Assembly: GCA_963930655.1 (NCBI GenBank)
Contig: OZ005615.1
Coordinates: forward strand, 9,690,001 to 9,754,000
Direction of reading: 5' to 3'
From: Myrica gale
Taxonomy: Eukaryota; Streptophyta; Magnoliopsida; Fagales; Myricaceae
DNA length: 64,000 nt
Position 1 is the stretch's first letter; each line of letters begins with the position of its first letter. Positions 52,562 through 64,000 of this stretch are shown here, one piece after another. Under the pieces are notes generated by a model. The model had not been told where the DNA came from, made no database searches, and worked only from the letters and a program-made list of their open reading frames with translations. The position numbers were made by a program, and so were the translations under genes.

Positions 52562-54101
52562 TAAAGGTCCTTGTCAACCACTTGATCATAATTTTCCCAA
52601 GAAGCAATATGGGAAAACAATGAGGGGTTTTTAGTCCTTAATTATTTTATTATATATCTATTTGTTGTTACAAGATCCGAAGTTGTTCTCTTTGTTCATC
52701 CTTTGGATGCTTTTGAGGTAAGCTTTTCATTTTTGAAATTAAAACTTCAAATTCCTGTCGTTATATACTTTAATTTTCATATTGAATGTTTGTACTATGA
52801 TTGTCTTGTTTCTATTGGAAGCTCCCACCACAAATGATGTATTACTGAAAACCCAGATAGCAATCTGATTCCAGCAGCTTGCATTAGTGGTAAATGTCTA
52901 CACTATATCTTAATTTAAATTTCAACTTTTACTTTTCCTCGTTTGTGAGCTAAGGTGTGACTCTTGTTTGTCAATATCATTATGACATTATCCCTTCAAT
53001 CTTAATATCATAATATGTACATAATTCTTTAGTTGGTGCAATTATTTGAACTCAAGTTGATGTTGTCTTTCATTTAGAACTTTGCCCCCCTTTCCCGAGA
53101 ATCCTGATTCCGCCACTGGTTATCACATATGTAATTAGAATAGGCATTGACTTTGGAAATTCATAATCGTGGTTATCACATATGTAATTAGGATAGGCAT
53201 TGACTTTGGAAAGTCATAATCGTGATATCTGTCCCTCACTAATTAACCTGATGATATATACAACATGCTATAGATTACTAACTCACACATAACTATTTCA
53301 AAAACTCCTGGATCTAAAGTGTATGGTACGGCGGCAGTGCTGTGGTTGATGCTCGCGCGGGTGCACGTTAAATATATATCGAGTCTGAAAACAAGAGGAG
53401 ATGCGATTTTAATTATATGATTAAACCTACGTTTCGCCCGCCAGGTAGACTGGTAGAGCATAATAACTGCTATTGATTTCGCCTTCTTAAAAGCAATGCG
53501 CTTCTTGTTGGAAATAACACTTTCTCTAGTTGCAGGTTGCAAGTTGCCTTGCCATCTCTACGTGAAAAGCAACCAAAACCTTGCGTCATTTCCCTCTCTT
53601 TAATTATAATAGCTTTTCAAAAAGTATTTACTCTACGCCAAGAACGTGCTTTCGTGAAGGTGCATTGAATCTGTAGGAAAAATTCGAAGCAGTTAAAAAC
53701 TGTACGTGTCACATCGATTTCTCAATAAACCTGAGAATCACCGTAAAAGTTTATTTATCGGTGGGGCTGTATCAGGAGATAACTTCTCCTGCCGAAGCAT
53801 ACTTTATTTGGATATTTCCTTTCTTAAGGACTAAAGGAGGGTAAGAGAATCCAGTCTTATTTAAGGCTCCACTTGCAGCTTCCACTTGTATGGCTATATG
53901 TCAACGCTGGCAGTAGACGCAGCCTGCAAATATCTCTGCAACCTTCTCTCTGTCTGTGAAAATCAATTTTTTTCCGGTCGCTCTCAAAAGGATTTAAAAG
54001 GTTAACTGAACGCCTCAAAGTCACACCCCACACCATTTTCTCTGAAATCTGTGCGTGTGGGCGTCAACTCCTGAGAAAGGCACACGGACGCGCATACAGA
54101 T
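52562..54101. other. spacer and DUF1442 promoter
   Basis: Contains a 53-base tandem duplication (53118-53223), then about 900 bases of unique DNA ending in the leader of the DUF1442 gene. A TATTTAAGG box at about 53859 could serve as TATA. No gene seen. Confidence 0.45.
53118..53223. repeat. 53-bp tandem duplication
   Basis: Two copies (53118-53170, 53171-53223) differ at two positions: AGAATAGG versus AGGATAGG and AAATTCAT versus AAAGTCAT. It directly follows a hAT-like terminus at about 53108-53118. Confidence 0.95.
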
Positions 54102-54947
54102 ATGAAGCTCGTTTGGTCCCCTGAAACTGCTTCGAAAGCTTACATAGAAACTGTCAAATCAGTAAGAAAACTCTAAAGCCGCAAACCCACCAGTGTTTTC
54201 GATCTCCTTCTATTTTGAATCCAATTTACTTTCCCCCGAAAGTATTTTTCAGCTGTGAAAAATCATCGATGTCTTTAGAGTCTATATACTAACTGCAATA
54301 TTTCGTTTCATTTGATGCAGTGCCAGAATTTCAAAGAATATTCCGGTGTAGCCGAGCTCCTCTCCGCCATGGCTGCCGGTTGGAACGCGAAGCTGATCGT
54401 CCAGGCCTGGCGCCATGGGGATCCAATCGAGACAAGCCTCGGTCTGGCAATCGCCGCTCGCCACGCGTGCGGAAGTCACGTGTGCATAGTCCCAGACGAG
54501 CAGTCGAAACTGGAGTACGTCGAGGCCATGCGAAAGTACGCTGACGTGTCTCCGCCGTCGTCGGAGGTCGTGGTGGGCGAAGCTGAGGAGGCCATGGCAG
54601 GTCTGGTGGGCGTGGATTTTCTCCTGGTTGACTGTAAGCGAGGGGATTTCGCCAGGGTTTTGAGGTTTGCTAAGCTGAGCCAGAGAGGTGCAGTTTTGGC
54701 ATGCAAAAACGCGTGTCAGAGAAACGTTTCGGAGTTCCGATGGCATAGGGTACTCGGGAGAGGGACACGAGTCGTGAGGTCCGTGCTCTTACCAGTTGGA
54801 AAGGGATTGGATATTGCTCATATAGGAAGCAGCGCCGATGGGAGTACTGCGCATTCGCGGAAGGGTCGTAGCCGTTGGATTAAGCACATCGATGCTAAGT
54901 CAGGTGAAGAGCACGTGTTCCGAGCGTTCCATACGAAGGCTATTTGA
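54102..54947 (+). CDS. DUF1442 family protein (Rossmann-like, function unknown)
   Basis: Two exons, 54102-54161 and 54321-54947, join in phase to 228 residues. The tiny first exon encodes MKLVWSPETASKAYIETVKS, the usual family start (W-S-P/A-E-x-A-x-KAY). Exon 2 has GVAELLSAMAAGWNAKLIV, then SLGLAIAARHACGSHVCIVP, VDFLLVDCKRGDF and GAVLACKNA. These alternating strand-helix segments look like a methyltransferase-type Rossmann fold, but no catalytic residue can be assigned. No signal peptide or membrane helix is seen, so it is probably soluble. The length matches the family. The sequence is GC-richer than its surroundings, as expected for a coding exon. The syntenic Arabidopsis gene is At2g45360, with a sister At3g60780 (from memory). 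Confidence 0.92.
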
Positions 54948-56535
54948 GACTAATTCGGAGTCAAAATTGCCGAAAACGAAAAAGAGAGAAGAGAGAAGAA
55001 GAGGTTCATCTCTTGGTACTGCGGGAAGACGGAGATCAAGGGGCTGCAGCCTGCAAGAAGAGCTTAACTAGGGCTACGGAAGAGTACTTAGAGAAGAGAA
55101 GCTTAATTATATGTAGATATCGGTTTTTGTACCTGTATATATTAGGGATGGGTGAATAAAAACTACTCAATTTTGTAGTTTCTCTCTCTTTTTTGATTGC
55201 CCAGAGTATTTCAGTTTGGAGCAGAAGCTCCAGCTTCGTTTACGATGTTATCTAACTGATGAACTTCGACGTCTATGATGTTATCTAAAGGAGTTTGGTT
55301 ATTATACTTTGTCTTATTGTGCTTGGCGTGTTTAGCAACTCTTCAAACTCCAATGGTTGAGATTTGACCGCATCAATTAAAATATTTTAACATGCGCCCG
55401 ACCCGTTTACCTGTGTTACCGACCATTTAGTTGTAACCAACCCTCATAGAAAGACGAAGAATTTACTCTTTCCTGCGGATCGTCGTCTTCCTCGCCAGAT
55501 ATTCTCCGCAGCAAGTTTTGTGAGTTACCGACCCGTTTAGCTACGTACGTTATAGTTTAGCTGTGTTCCTCGCCAGCAAATCCGTTGGGTTCCTCGCGCG
55601 ATTTCCTTTGGGCAGTCTTGGGGTCAGTTTCCTTTAGACATCGAAGTGAAACGTACGTGTCTCTAAAATGATACTTACCCACACTTGCATACTCGTACAA
55701 GAAGCTTAACTATTTGAATAACAGCTCAACTAGCTAGAAACAATAAATAAAGCATCATGATGCATGAGCGCTTGTCGTTTTCTATGTTTGCTTGTAGATT
55801 TTAATTTGTGGCTTGAAAAAAAATACTAAACTAATAATTACGGAATCTTGAATTTCTTCCTGCACTGTCCATCTTAGATTTTTTCTACGTGATTGCTTAA
55901 AAAGCGAAAGATTTGTTGGATATCCATGGTATGGACAATCATATAACGGGGATGTTTGACTCTTGATTAGAGAATAGTTACTAAACGACAACGTGCATAC
56001 TCGTACAGGCTACTTCTTGGTTTCTCCCTGGCGGTAGTGCAAAACCAAAATCCAACCATAACCTGCAAATTCTACATTCAAGGACGAAGCCCTGGCATCA
56101 TAGCTTATGTTTACTTTTTTATGCCTTGTTTAATCCTACCAGAGACAGCTAAACGGCTCGGGTGCAGGTTAAAAGATTTTAATTGACTTCGCCAAATCTC
56201 AGTCGTTGGAGTTTGAAGAGCAAATCTAAGTTGTTGCTCAGCACGCAAAGCACAATAAGACAAAACATAATAACTGAACTTGTTATGTAAGTCCTGAAAA
56301 TTAGATCAAAATCTAAAATTTCTTGAGAATTTATCCAGATTGGCATTTAGTGTGATAAGAAGGTCTCTTTAATCCTTCGGAATAGTTTGGATTATGTTAT
56401 GACTCTGCTTAACGTCCACATCTTAATGGCATATATATATATCAAGAAATTACTTGTTAAAGCCGCGGATACTAAAACCAGAAAAGACCTCAAAATTATG
56501 AAAGATCTCAAAAGCACCTTATAAGTATATAGAAA
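54948..56535. other. DUF1442 3' flank and spacer
   Basis: A/G-rich 3' UTR to about 55160, then AT-rich DNA. The words GTTACCGACC and CCCGACCCGTTTAC repeat loosely around 55395-55530, and similar AAACTCCAATGGTTGAGATTTG / CAAATCTCAGTCGTTGGAGTTTG words appear in opposite orientation at about 55345 and 56190, suggesting a degraded inverted-repeat element between them. No gene seen. Confidence 0.45.
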
Positions 56536-57916
56536 ATCGGCACTATGGTCACTAGGTTTATATCACGCTGACGATTTAGTCACTAGATTTTATTTTTTAC
56601 TTTATGGTCAGTGAATCCAAACCCATGATTGGGCCTTACCGTCCATGGTCCATCATTCCACTTAACTGAACCCCATGTCATTTCAGCATTTTAACACGTC
56701 AGATCCGAGTTTAACAAAACGTTGAGTTTAATGCAGACTAAACAGCAAATCACATATGGCTCAGACTAAATGAATCGTTTAATGCACAAACCCAATCCAA
56801 GCTCATTCATGCGGACTAACAAACTGTTTCATTAAGTTGGTCTTCTTCCTTCTCAAATCACGCAGTTGACCAGATCCCCTTTCCCCATTCTCCTTTACAC
56901 AGACGACCAGATCCCCTTCCCCTTCCCCCGTTCCCCATTATCAGCACAATTAGACATTTGTGGTTTCTAACATTGTACAACACTTTAATGGTGTATATTG
57001 ATCATGCTGAGTGGGAAGAAAGGATAGGATTTGAATGTTTGAAAAAACTCCAGAGATAAATAGATTCGCAAAGCTTGCAGTTGTTCCCGCTTGAGTAAAC
57101 CCATGGGTATGAGTGTTTGAGAATACTCCAAAATTTGGTGAAGTTGCAAAGACTGTGTTTGTGCTCGCTGGAGTAGATCCAACAATTTGACTGTTTGAAA
57201 ATACTTCGGAGCTCAATGAATTTGAGAATGTTGTGGTTGTGGTTGCTAGAGTAGATCCTGAGGTTTGACTATTTGAAAATACTCAGAACTCAAAGGATTT
57301 GAAAAATTTGTGGTTGTGCCAGTTGGAGAAGATCCATTTGTTTGACTGTTTGAAAAAATTTCAGACCCTTGATGAAGTTACAAATGGTGTTCCTTTGGTC
57401 ACTGAAGTAAGCCTCGAGGTTTGACTGCTAGAGAATGTTCTAGAACTTCAAGATGTTGGAAAGCTTGTAGTTGTACCTAATGGAGCAAACCCAGTTTTCT
57501 CATGAGATGACTTTATTCCATTAGTCTTGGTTTCATACACCATTTTACTTATAATGGTTTGAGATTCTACAACAGATAAGCTACCCCTTTCACTGCATTT
57601 GCTTTATTCCATTAGTCTTGGTTTCATACACCATTTGTTTTGAAATAATATTGATCAGTTGTGTGTCGTTTAGCATTGGGGGTTTTAATTTACATAAATA
57701 AACGCAGTGTTTTGTTAAACTCAGATATGACATGTTAATATGGCTGACGTGTGGCACTGCTAACGTAACATAAGGTTCCGTTAAATGGAATGACAGAACA
57801 TGGACGATAGGACCCAATCATCACATAGGTATGGACTTAGTGACCATAAAGTAAAAAAATGAAACATAATGACTAAATCGTCAACGTGGTATAAACCTAA
57901 TGACCATATTACCAAT
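56536..57916. mobile_element. long-inverted-repeat DNA element (~1.4 kb) containing a 78-bp tandem array
   Basis: Arms of about 140 bases begin TATGGTCACTAGGTTTAT on the left and TATGGTCATTAGGTTTAT on the right (as reverse complement). They share GACGATTTAGTCA, TTTACTTTATGGTCA and GTCCATG words. No transposase is present. The interior holds a six-unit 78-base array open in one minus-strand frame for part of its length. The layout resembles Pack-MULE-type elements. The target duplication was not identified. Confidence 0.75.
57033..57500 (-). repeat. six tandem 78-bp units (26-codon protein repeat)
   Basis: Units start at 57033, 57111, 57189, 57267, 57344 and 57423, spaced 78, 78, 78, 77 and 79. 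On the minus strand an intact pair reads as a Ser/Thr/Phe-rich repeat with FGVFSN and GSTPAST motifs (frame 56950-57216). The ~78 period (a multiple of three) suggests the array was once coding. The source protein is not recognised; an FG-nucleoporin-like origin is possible but weak. Confidence 0.85.
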
Positions 57917-58379
57917 GTCCCTAAATATATCCAAAAGCCTCTCGCTTTCACTTTTTAATTACTCAACTTAAAAATGACTTACCAACAACCACATGGCCTA
58001 ATTTTTTTAATCAGAAAACGTTCGGGTAATAATATATCTGACTCCCGATTATTTTTTGAACCATGAAATCCTATAGTTTTGGAACTAAATGTATGATTTT
58101 AGTATTTTGGAACTTTTTTTTTAACATTTTGATATAAGCTTAGAAGGTACTACAAGTGATGTTCCCTCTATTTTGATGTCATTTAAGGCACTCTTGGGTC
58201 TTATTCTTGAAATTAAGTCCACGAATCAAATAACAATAAAAAAACATGACAAATTAAAAAAAAAAAAAGACAAAACCAATAAATAAAGATTGCAAATTAA
58301 ACAAGAAGGACAAATTCCTACGTAGCGGCCTAGTGACAATTAATAAATCATTAATTAGTTATAATGACAGTAAAATATT
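57917..58379. other. AT-rich spacer
   Basis: Nothing recognised; includes an A-run near 58256-58269. Confidence 0.4.
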
Positions 58380-58401
58380 GGTAAGGTGTGAACTCCCCCA
58401 T

Positions 58402-58407
<6 letters not shown>

Positions 58408-58441
<34 letters not shown>
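58408..58441. repeat. (TA)n followed by (TGTA)n microsatellite
   Basis: About 17 TA units, then three TGTA units up to 58455. Confidence 0.95.
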
Positions 58442-58453
<12 letters not shown>

Positions 58454-58512
58454 GTAATAACAAAATTTCGCTCCAGACAAGGATTGTATTGCTAGCCAAT
58501 AGTATTGATTTA

Positions 58513-58688
58513 GGACACGTTCGTTTATAAATTCTCAAGATTTTTTGAATCCTCACAATTCTACAGTCAAACATCATTTTTAACATCATATAATAATAAC
58601 TACAACACTCATACCAATAAAGTTAACATCACATAAAAATTCTCAAAACACAAAAAATCCTAACAAAATTCCTTAACCGAACATCCCC
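58513..58688. mobile_element. Tourist-like MITE with TTA duplication and an empty-site partner
   Basis: 176 bases with TTA on both sides (58510-58512 and 58689-58691). Ends are GGACACGTTCGTTT and the complement of GGGGATGTTCGGTT. The second copy of the surrounding duplication shows the uninterrupted site TATTTAGCAGCAAATC at about 59010-59030. Confidence 0.85.
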
Positions 58689-59236
58689 TTAGCAGCAAAT
58701 CATATTCGAGACGTACGTCTTCCCTCGTGTCTTGAGGGCCGGGGTCTTTTTCTTTCCACAAATTTTTTTTTTTTAATCAATTTGTTTGAATTGTTCGTCA
58801 TTATCACTCCACTAGCTACGTATATATAGCTATTAACTTAATCGTCTGTTTTTTTTTCTAGATGCTATTAACTTAATCATCACCATTTGTTATAAGCTTG
58901 GCAGCTATATATATATTAGTATGGTGCGAACTCCCCATATATATTAGTAGATCGATGCATGTAATAACAAAACTTCGTTCCAGCTGACAAGTATTTGATT
59001 GCCTGCTAATAGTTATTTAGCAGCAAATCATCAATTCGAGGACGTCTTCCCTCGTGGGGGCGGTTTTTTCCTTTCCAGAAATTTGTGTTTTTTAATTCTG
59101 TTTTTTTTTTAAAAAAAAAAATCAATTTGTTTGAATTGTTCTAGTCATGATCAATTGATCAGTACCCCCACTAGCTAGCTAATTAGCTACTAACTTAGTC
59201 ATCATCATTTGGTACAAGCTTGGAAGCCCTATATAT

Positions 59237-59767
59237 AAAATATTGTAATTTGCAAAGTTAGGACATCAAACGTACGGTTACCAAAACATTCACCCTTAGT
59301 CGTCACCCTTCGATCATGATCAAATGGCTCCACTTCGTTGCTTCCGGGCACGGAAGAACAAGTAGCATGTCGCTTGTTAGTTGTTACCAAAGAATATAAG
59401 TAATGTCTCAGAAAACGACAGTTTGAAATCATTCAATCTGGACAGCTACTAATTGGTTGCGATTTCGGGCAGTTCCTCGATCGCTAGTGATCAATATTAA
59501 TACTCGGAACAAAAACACCATTTGAATACTTCTACGTACGTTTGTTAGTTACAGTTACATTATATATATGGTTAAACAAGCTTATAAGCTGGTATACGTA
59601 GTACTTATCATGATTGAAAACCTAAAAAAGAAATTAAGCTTCGATCGTTTTTAGATGTTAACGTAGAGATCAAATAGTACCTATTTTAATTATCTGTTTT
59701 CAGTTTCCTTTTCCTTGTACTCTCTGAGAATTAAAAAGTAAGTACTTACTCCAATATTGTAATTATC
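59237..59767. other. spacer
   Basis: No gene recognised. The frame at 59229-59432 minus is family-less. Confidence 0.4.
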
Positions 59768-60197
59768 TTACATTAATAACAGGGTTCGTGCATCGATCCC
59801 TCGTAACAAGTTCGACACAGTTAATTTGCATAGGGACTTAGAGCTGGCTTTCTTCGAAGCATCCAGTTCGTCTAGCCCACTTAAATTGCACACAATTACC
59901 CGGCCACCTGTTTGATGGGCGGCTGCTCCTAACACTAGAGCGGTGGATCCAGCAATCGTAGCGCATATCACGACCATGTGTTGGCGAGGCAGTATTGCAT
60001 GCCGGCGGCAATAATGGCTGATATGAATTCAGCCACATCAGGCTCCTAATTTCCTCTTTTTGCCTATAGAAAGGAACACAGAACTCTAATAAAAGAATTT
60101 CCAAGAAATCAGATTGTTAGTTTGCTTGGTTTAGGGCACTGAGATAGGCTTTCGTGGGATTATCAACTGACCAACCCTTTTCTTTTTTTTTTGACAT
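59768..60197 (-). pseudogene. second DUF1442 gene, broken
   Basis: ATG at 60195-60197 opens MSKKKEKGW then SVDNPTKAYLSALNQ, the short DUF1442 first exon. An intron-like gap of about 60 bases ends near 60060 (TTTCTATAG). The second exon matches EPDVAEFISAI-AAG, MVVICATIAGSTALV, AAAHQTGGRV and LSGLDELDASKKA. A stop precedes EPDV, the frame shifts after the AAGM segment, and the reading ends about 100 residues early. Keeping the intron position shows it is a DNA-level copy, not a retrocopy. It is nearer the At5g62280-type subfamily than the intact gene at 54.1 kb, so it is not a simple tandem copy of that gene. Confidence 0.85.
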
Positions 60198-62177
60198 TCT
60201 GGAATTATTCGCTTCGAGAGTTCTCTTTTTTCTTCTATGGCAGGGTAAAAAAAGCTTTCCTTCAGAGCTAGCTAGGGAGCTGCAGGCATTAGCCTTATAT
60301 ACATGAGTGATCAGATATTGGAACCTCGAGCCTCCTGCCAACAAATTTATCTGGAAGGAAGCAACTGACGAAGGTTTCAATATATTCTGAGAATTCTCCT
60401 GCATGCACCAACTGTCATTGTCGGGAAGTTGACCTCAAAATTCAGTGACAGAACCTCGCTAACTTACCTCATATTATGAAATATTATAATTTTCAGATGG
60501 CCTTGTAGACTCTATGCTCGCTAGTTAGAAACAAGATGCTAAGGTCGATTAGAAGATGTTAACAAAAGTCAATCTCTTTGTGATCGAATCTGTCTTCTAC
60601 TAATCATATTCTTCTTTGGGCTAATTGTGTAACAATTAACGTGGATCCAATTACAAACTATATAAATATATATAGTTCTAGTTGTAGTTTGCACTGGGGG
60701 ACACCAGATTCAAGTGTTTGTATTTCAATTCAGAAACCTCAATATATATATATTCGTATATTAGCTGTGCTGTCGACTGGGGTTACCAATACGGTACGGT
60801 AGAATATTTGGAAGTATCAGGAGGAGTAAAAATGTTTGTTGACCTTTCTTGGGGACAAGCCAAACCATGCCCATGTTCGTTTACGCATGCAAAAGGGCCA
60901 GCATGCGTTGATGCTAATATAAAACGAAGCACGCATATCCAGTGCAAATTTCTCTTCTCGTTATCTTATTCTGTTTGTCTGCCCCGTTATGTGATGGGAA
61001 GGAACAGAAGGCTGTATGTGAAGACCACGACAAGATCGACAACGTAATTTGAAATTACGCTATCATAAACACCGTAGAATGGAATGACCTGCTATTTTTT
61101 TGTTGAATGACCCTCGTCTAATATGACCAACTTGCAATAGAAAAATGCTTGGATGAGGTGGATAGATGCATGTTTGCCCCCAGCAACCAACACAGAGATC
61201 TAAGTCCGATCACATTGCTTTGAATGTTCATACATTGGCTTTTACATCCGCCCCAAAAAAATTTATTTTAGTGGTTAATGCCTCTCTTGCTTCATTGAAA
61301 TTCTCGAAAACAAGTTTGCCTTACCAGGTTTTGTTTTGTTTTCCTGTATGTTGTTTTTGAAAAATCATGTTTAGACCTTATTAACACTGTAGGAGTAAAA
61401 TAGGTGTTAATTACGGCAATATTAAAACATTAACAGTTTTGTTTGCTCGAGTTACTTCTTAATTACCATAAACCAGTGGGATTTTTCCTCCCCGTTGAAG
61501 GAATAACCGCACGACCCAGAATTTGATAGAAAGGAGCTTCAAATATGGCCTGCCCAATAGCTGTTTAATCATTTGGTTTTCTGGGTAAGGACCCAATTGC
61601 TATAGAAATGTAATGTTCTAATCTCAAATCGGCTTTCGAAGTGATCATTGTGGCGGAATCCATACGGTTTTGATTTGCCAATCCAGGCCCTATAAGGAGT
61701 TTCTACAGAGTTTTGGAAGAAATTGGTAAGCAATAGGCTTCGAAGTTATTGAAAGCTCACCCTATGAATTAATATGAGAATTATGTTCTTTCTTCATTTG
61801 CCCAAATGGAAAAGATATAGGTCCACCAACCTTTCAACTGTACGTTGGTGCCTTTATCTAAAACTAATCGAATATATAACCAACACACTAAAAAAAAAAG
61901 GACCGGATTTACCCTCTTAAGAATTTGAGTATGGTGGCCTTTCCTTCTTAGTACGAAAGCAATCATGTACTCGCTCACTCACCATTTTTGCAATGAAATA
62001 TTCCAGGTAAATCAACCAAACTACTTTTTCGGCACCAACTAGAAACAAACCAAGTCCTTTGATCATCTGCTAACACAGTTAACATACCGAAGGTATGGAG
62101 GGGATAGCACAATGTCCTGCAACTCTTGTTTTGATAGGTATATGTAGAAATATGCCAACAATACCCTGTAAAATGAT
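60198..62177. other. intergenic, MLF 3' side
   Basis: No gene recognised. The frame at 60718-61047 plus (109 codons) has mixed composition but no family resemblance. MLF 3' UTR probably occupies the last few hundred bases. Confidence 0.45.
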
Positions 62178-64000
62178 TTACTCTATGTTGATTCTGACGA
62201 CTTTTTTGGTTCTCCCAGCAGACGGATTGTTGTTCCTGGGTCCATTATCTGGTCCAGTTCTTCCAGCTCTCAAGGGCTGCTCGATAGATGGTAGAGGCCA
62301 ACATCCCCAAATTGCCTTCTCACTCTGTTCGCTGCTACTAGAACCTGACATAATAATGAAATTAAATAAATGGAAGCCAAGCCAAACCATGTCTACAGAA
62401 GAGCAGTTGCATATCAAGAGATGCAGTACAGACGCATGTCAGGGGGACATCAGTAATGCCTTATTAATCTCTAAAAGTTGCAGAAAAAAGTTCAGTAACG
62501 CCTTCTTAAACTAATGTTTAGTACCACACAACCAAGCAATACATTGAACTAAGGTATGGAGCAGGGTAGGAAAGCACAATCAGAAATGTCTACCAGACAA
62601 AAACCTTTCACCATCAATTTCACACTTAAAAGGAAACTAACTTCCCTGATAAAATCCCAGTTGATGCAGATCCCGCTTAACTGGTGCATTTACTCAATCA
62701 CTCAGATGTTTCAAAGCTCATATTTTCTTCTATGGTTTTTAGTGTTGTCTAACTCTTCCAAAAAAAGTAAAAAAGAAAACCAAGACAATGTTTACCTCCA
62801 TTGCCATTCATATGAAGTCTATCTTCCCAGCCAGACAAGTTCCCTTTACCTTTCCAATTTTCTTCAAAATCAGCCAGCTCATCTGGAATAAGTATCAAAA
62901 CATTAGTCCTGTGGCTGAATGGATGCATAAAGCGCCATGCATTTTATTTGTACTCGTTGTAGACAGAGGAAACAAACCTTCATCCAAATTGTGTAAAGTT
63001 TGCAACGTATCCACCTTACCATCTGAATTAAGCTTCCTCGTAACTGAGTGGCCCTACATAAGCAATGGAAAAAACTCTCTCAGCACAAACTTCACGGCAA
63101 CATTTCCATGAACAATAATAAAGAAACGAATCTGCAGTTATTTCTTCAGTCAATTCTTGCCCACAAGAGCTGAGAGAAATTAACTAAATAGACTAAAACA
63201 GCCTGAGATCTAGTTATAAACTACAAGAATCAACTGAAGGAGAGTAGAATATAATAAAGGCTAAATTACATCTTGCTCAACAATACTGCAAGAGAAATGG
63301 TTGATATAAATTTGACAAGCAGGTCTTCTCCAGTTCTTTCCCCAGATAGAATTACAAGAACATCCCAGAACGCAAGTGGTTGTTTGAGGACCAAGAGAAC
63401 TAACACTTGCTAAATGAATACCTTATCCTGTATTCCCCTAGAGATCCTGTGTTTCGCTTGACCTGTTATTCTATCTGCTTCTTGGGTCTCCTCCAGCACT
63501 ACCTGATTCAAAATCCCAGTGTTAAATCCAGAAGAAAGCTAATCATAAACCAACTTGCCTTAAAGTCACTTACTCCATCAGTGCCTCTCTTTGTGGTTCT
63601 TGTAGAAGTGTAATATGCTCCATTAACACCACCATATGTGACTCTACTAGTCTGAACGCTGACTCTGCCCTGGGATTGTGCCCCTTCAACCTTGTTTATG
63701 TCATTGCTATGAATCAAAATGTTGCTCTTTGTCCCTAAATCAAAAACAGCAGTCACCATTCATTTTTTAGCAAATAAAATACCACCCCATTAGAGGACTC
63801 AAAATGTACAAGTAAACCGAACGAAGTTTCAATTACCATCAGGATCATCATCTGGAAGCTCTACAAACGGTTCTTTGCTTGATGGAGAATGCTTTTGACG
63901 AATATCTTTCCCTGCCCCAGGGCCATCTTCATCTTCCTCTAGCTTTCCCTCATCATCAGAATTTAACTCTTCTATTACTATTCCTGCCGCCCTATTGGTC
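62178..64000 (-). CDS. MLF: myeloid leukemia factor (MLF) family protein, 3' part
   Basis: Exons in transcript order: (beyond 64000)-63837, 63734-63574, 63502-63422, 63053-62978, 62882-62796 and 62344-62178. All are GT-AG and in phase. The visible product starts with an acidic stretch (EELNSDDEGKLEEDEDG). The MLF core follows: RVTYGGVNGAYYTSTRT, TDGVVLEET, AKHRISRGIQDKGHSVTRK, DTLQTLHNLDEDELADFEE and NWKGKGNLSGWED. It ends in a basic tail, RTKKVVRINIE. MLF proteins are small adaptors; animal members shuttle to the nucleus and affect transcription factors and aggregates, and plant roles are little known. The N-terminal third lies outside the window. Syntenic with Arabidopsis At2g45380 (from memory). 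Confidence 0.92.

Larger units (their letters stand above)
58380..59236. repeat. tandem segmental duplication, copy 1 disrupted by a MITE
   Basis: Copy 1 (about 58383-58915) and copy 2 (about 58921-59236) share, in order: GTGxGAACTCCCC, TGTAATAACAAAA, TTCGxTCCAG, AATAGT, TTAGCAGCAAATCAT, GACGTCTTCCCTCGTG, ATCAATTTGTTTGAATTG and ACAAGCTTGG-type words. Copy 1 additionally holds the MITE at 58513-58688 and a (TA)n tract. Confidence 0.85.

Noticed and set aside
60718-61047. 109-codon frame on the plus strand
   Set aside because: No domain, no splice support and no conserved-looking segment.

Overview
The window is nuclear DNA of a eudicot plant, probably a woody rosid. Its genes are split by GT-AG introns, the spacers are AT-rich, and the transposons are of plant type. 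Eight protein-coding loci and one snRNA gene can be supported. Most of the remaining sequence is intergenic DNA with small DNA transposons and decayed retroelements.

Layout. 0.2-3.3 kb: EPSP synthase (shikimate pathway), exons 2-8, intact except for one in-frame TGA. 3.4-11 kb: spacer with foldback elements; one has captured a replication protein A zinc-ribbon fragment. 11.0-12.3 kb: single-exon UDP-glucuronate 4-epimerase (pectin precursor synthesis). 12.3-24.8 kb: spacer with a perfect 31-bp foldback, a hAT element with intact 8-bp target duplication, a complete-looking U5 snRNA gene, a Tourist-like MITE and a broken Copia fossil. 24.8-28.4 kb (minus): tRNA 2'-phosphotransferase. 29.3-31.8 kb (minus): ribosomal protein uS15 (RPS13). 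37.5-40.9 kb: LRR receptor-like pseudokinase. 43.4-45.2 kb (minus): a decayed PPR gene resembling the plastid RNA-editing factor CRR4. 45-54 kb: repeat-rich spacer with a second hAT element, LTR-like fossils and a stray exon of a glycerol-3-phosphate transporter. 54.1-54.9 kb: a two-exon DUF1442 gene. 56.5-57.9 kb: a long-inverted-repeat element holding a six-copy 78-bp array. 58.4-59.2 kb: a tandem duplication with a MITE in only one copy. 59.8-60.2 kb (minus): a broken second DUF1442 gene. 62.2-64 kb (minus): 3' part of a myeloid leukemia factor (MLF) gene that runs off the window.

From memory, the gene order EPSPS, GAE, TPT1, LRR-kinase, CRR4, DUF1442, MLF matches Arabidopsis At2g45300 to At2g45380. 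RPS13 next to DUF1442 matches the sister block At3g60770/At3g60780. This is therefore a conserved ancestral block and not a functional cluster. No undescribed multi-gene system was found. The most notable points are host-gene lesions (EPSPS stop, CRR4 loss), the U5 gene, captured gene fragments and a few unusual repeat structures.
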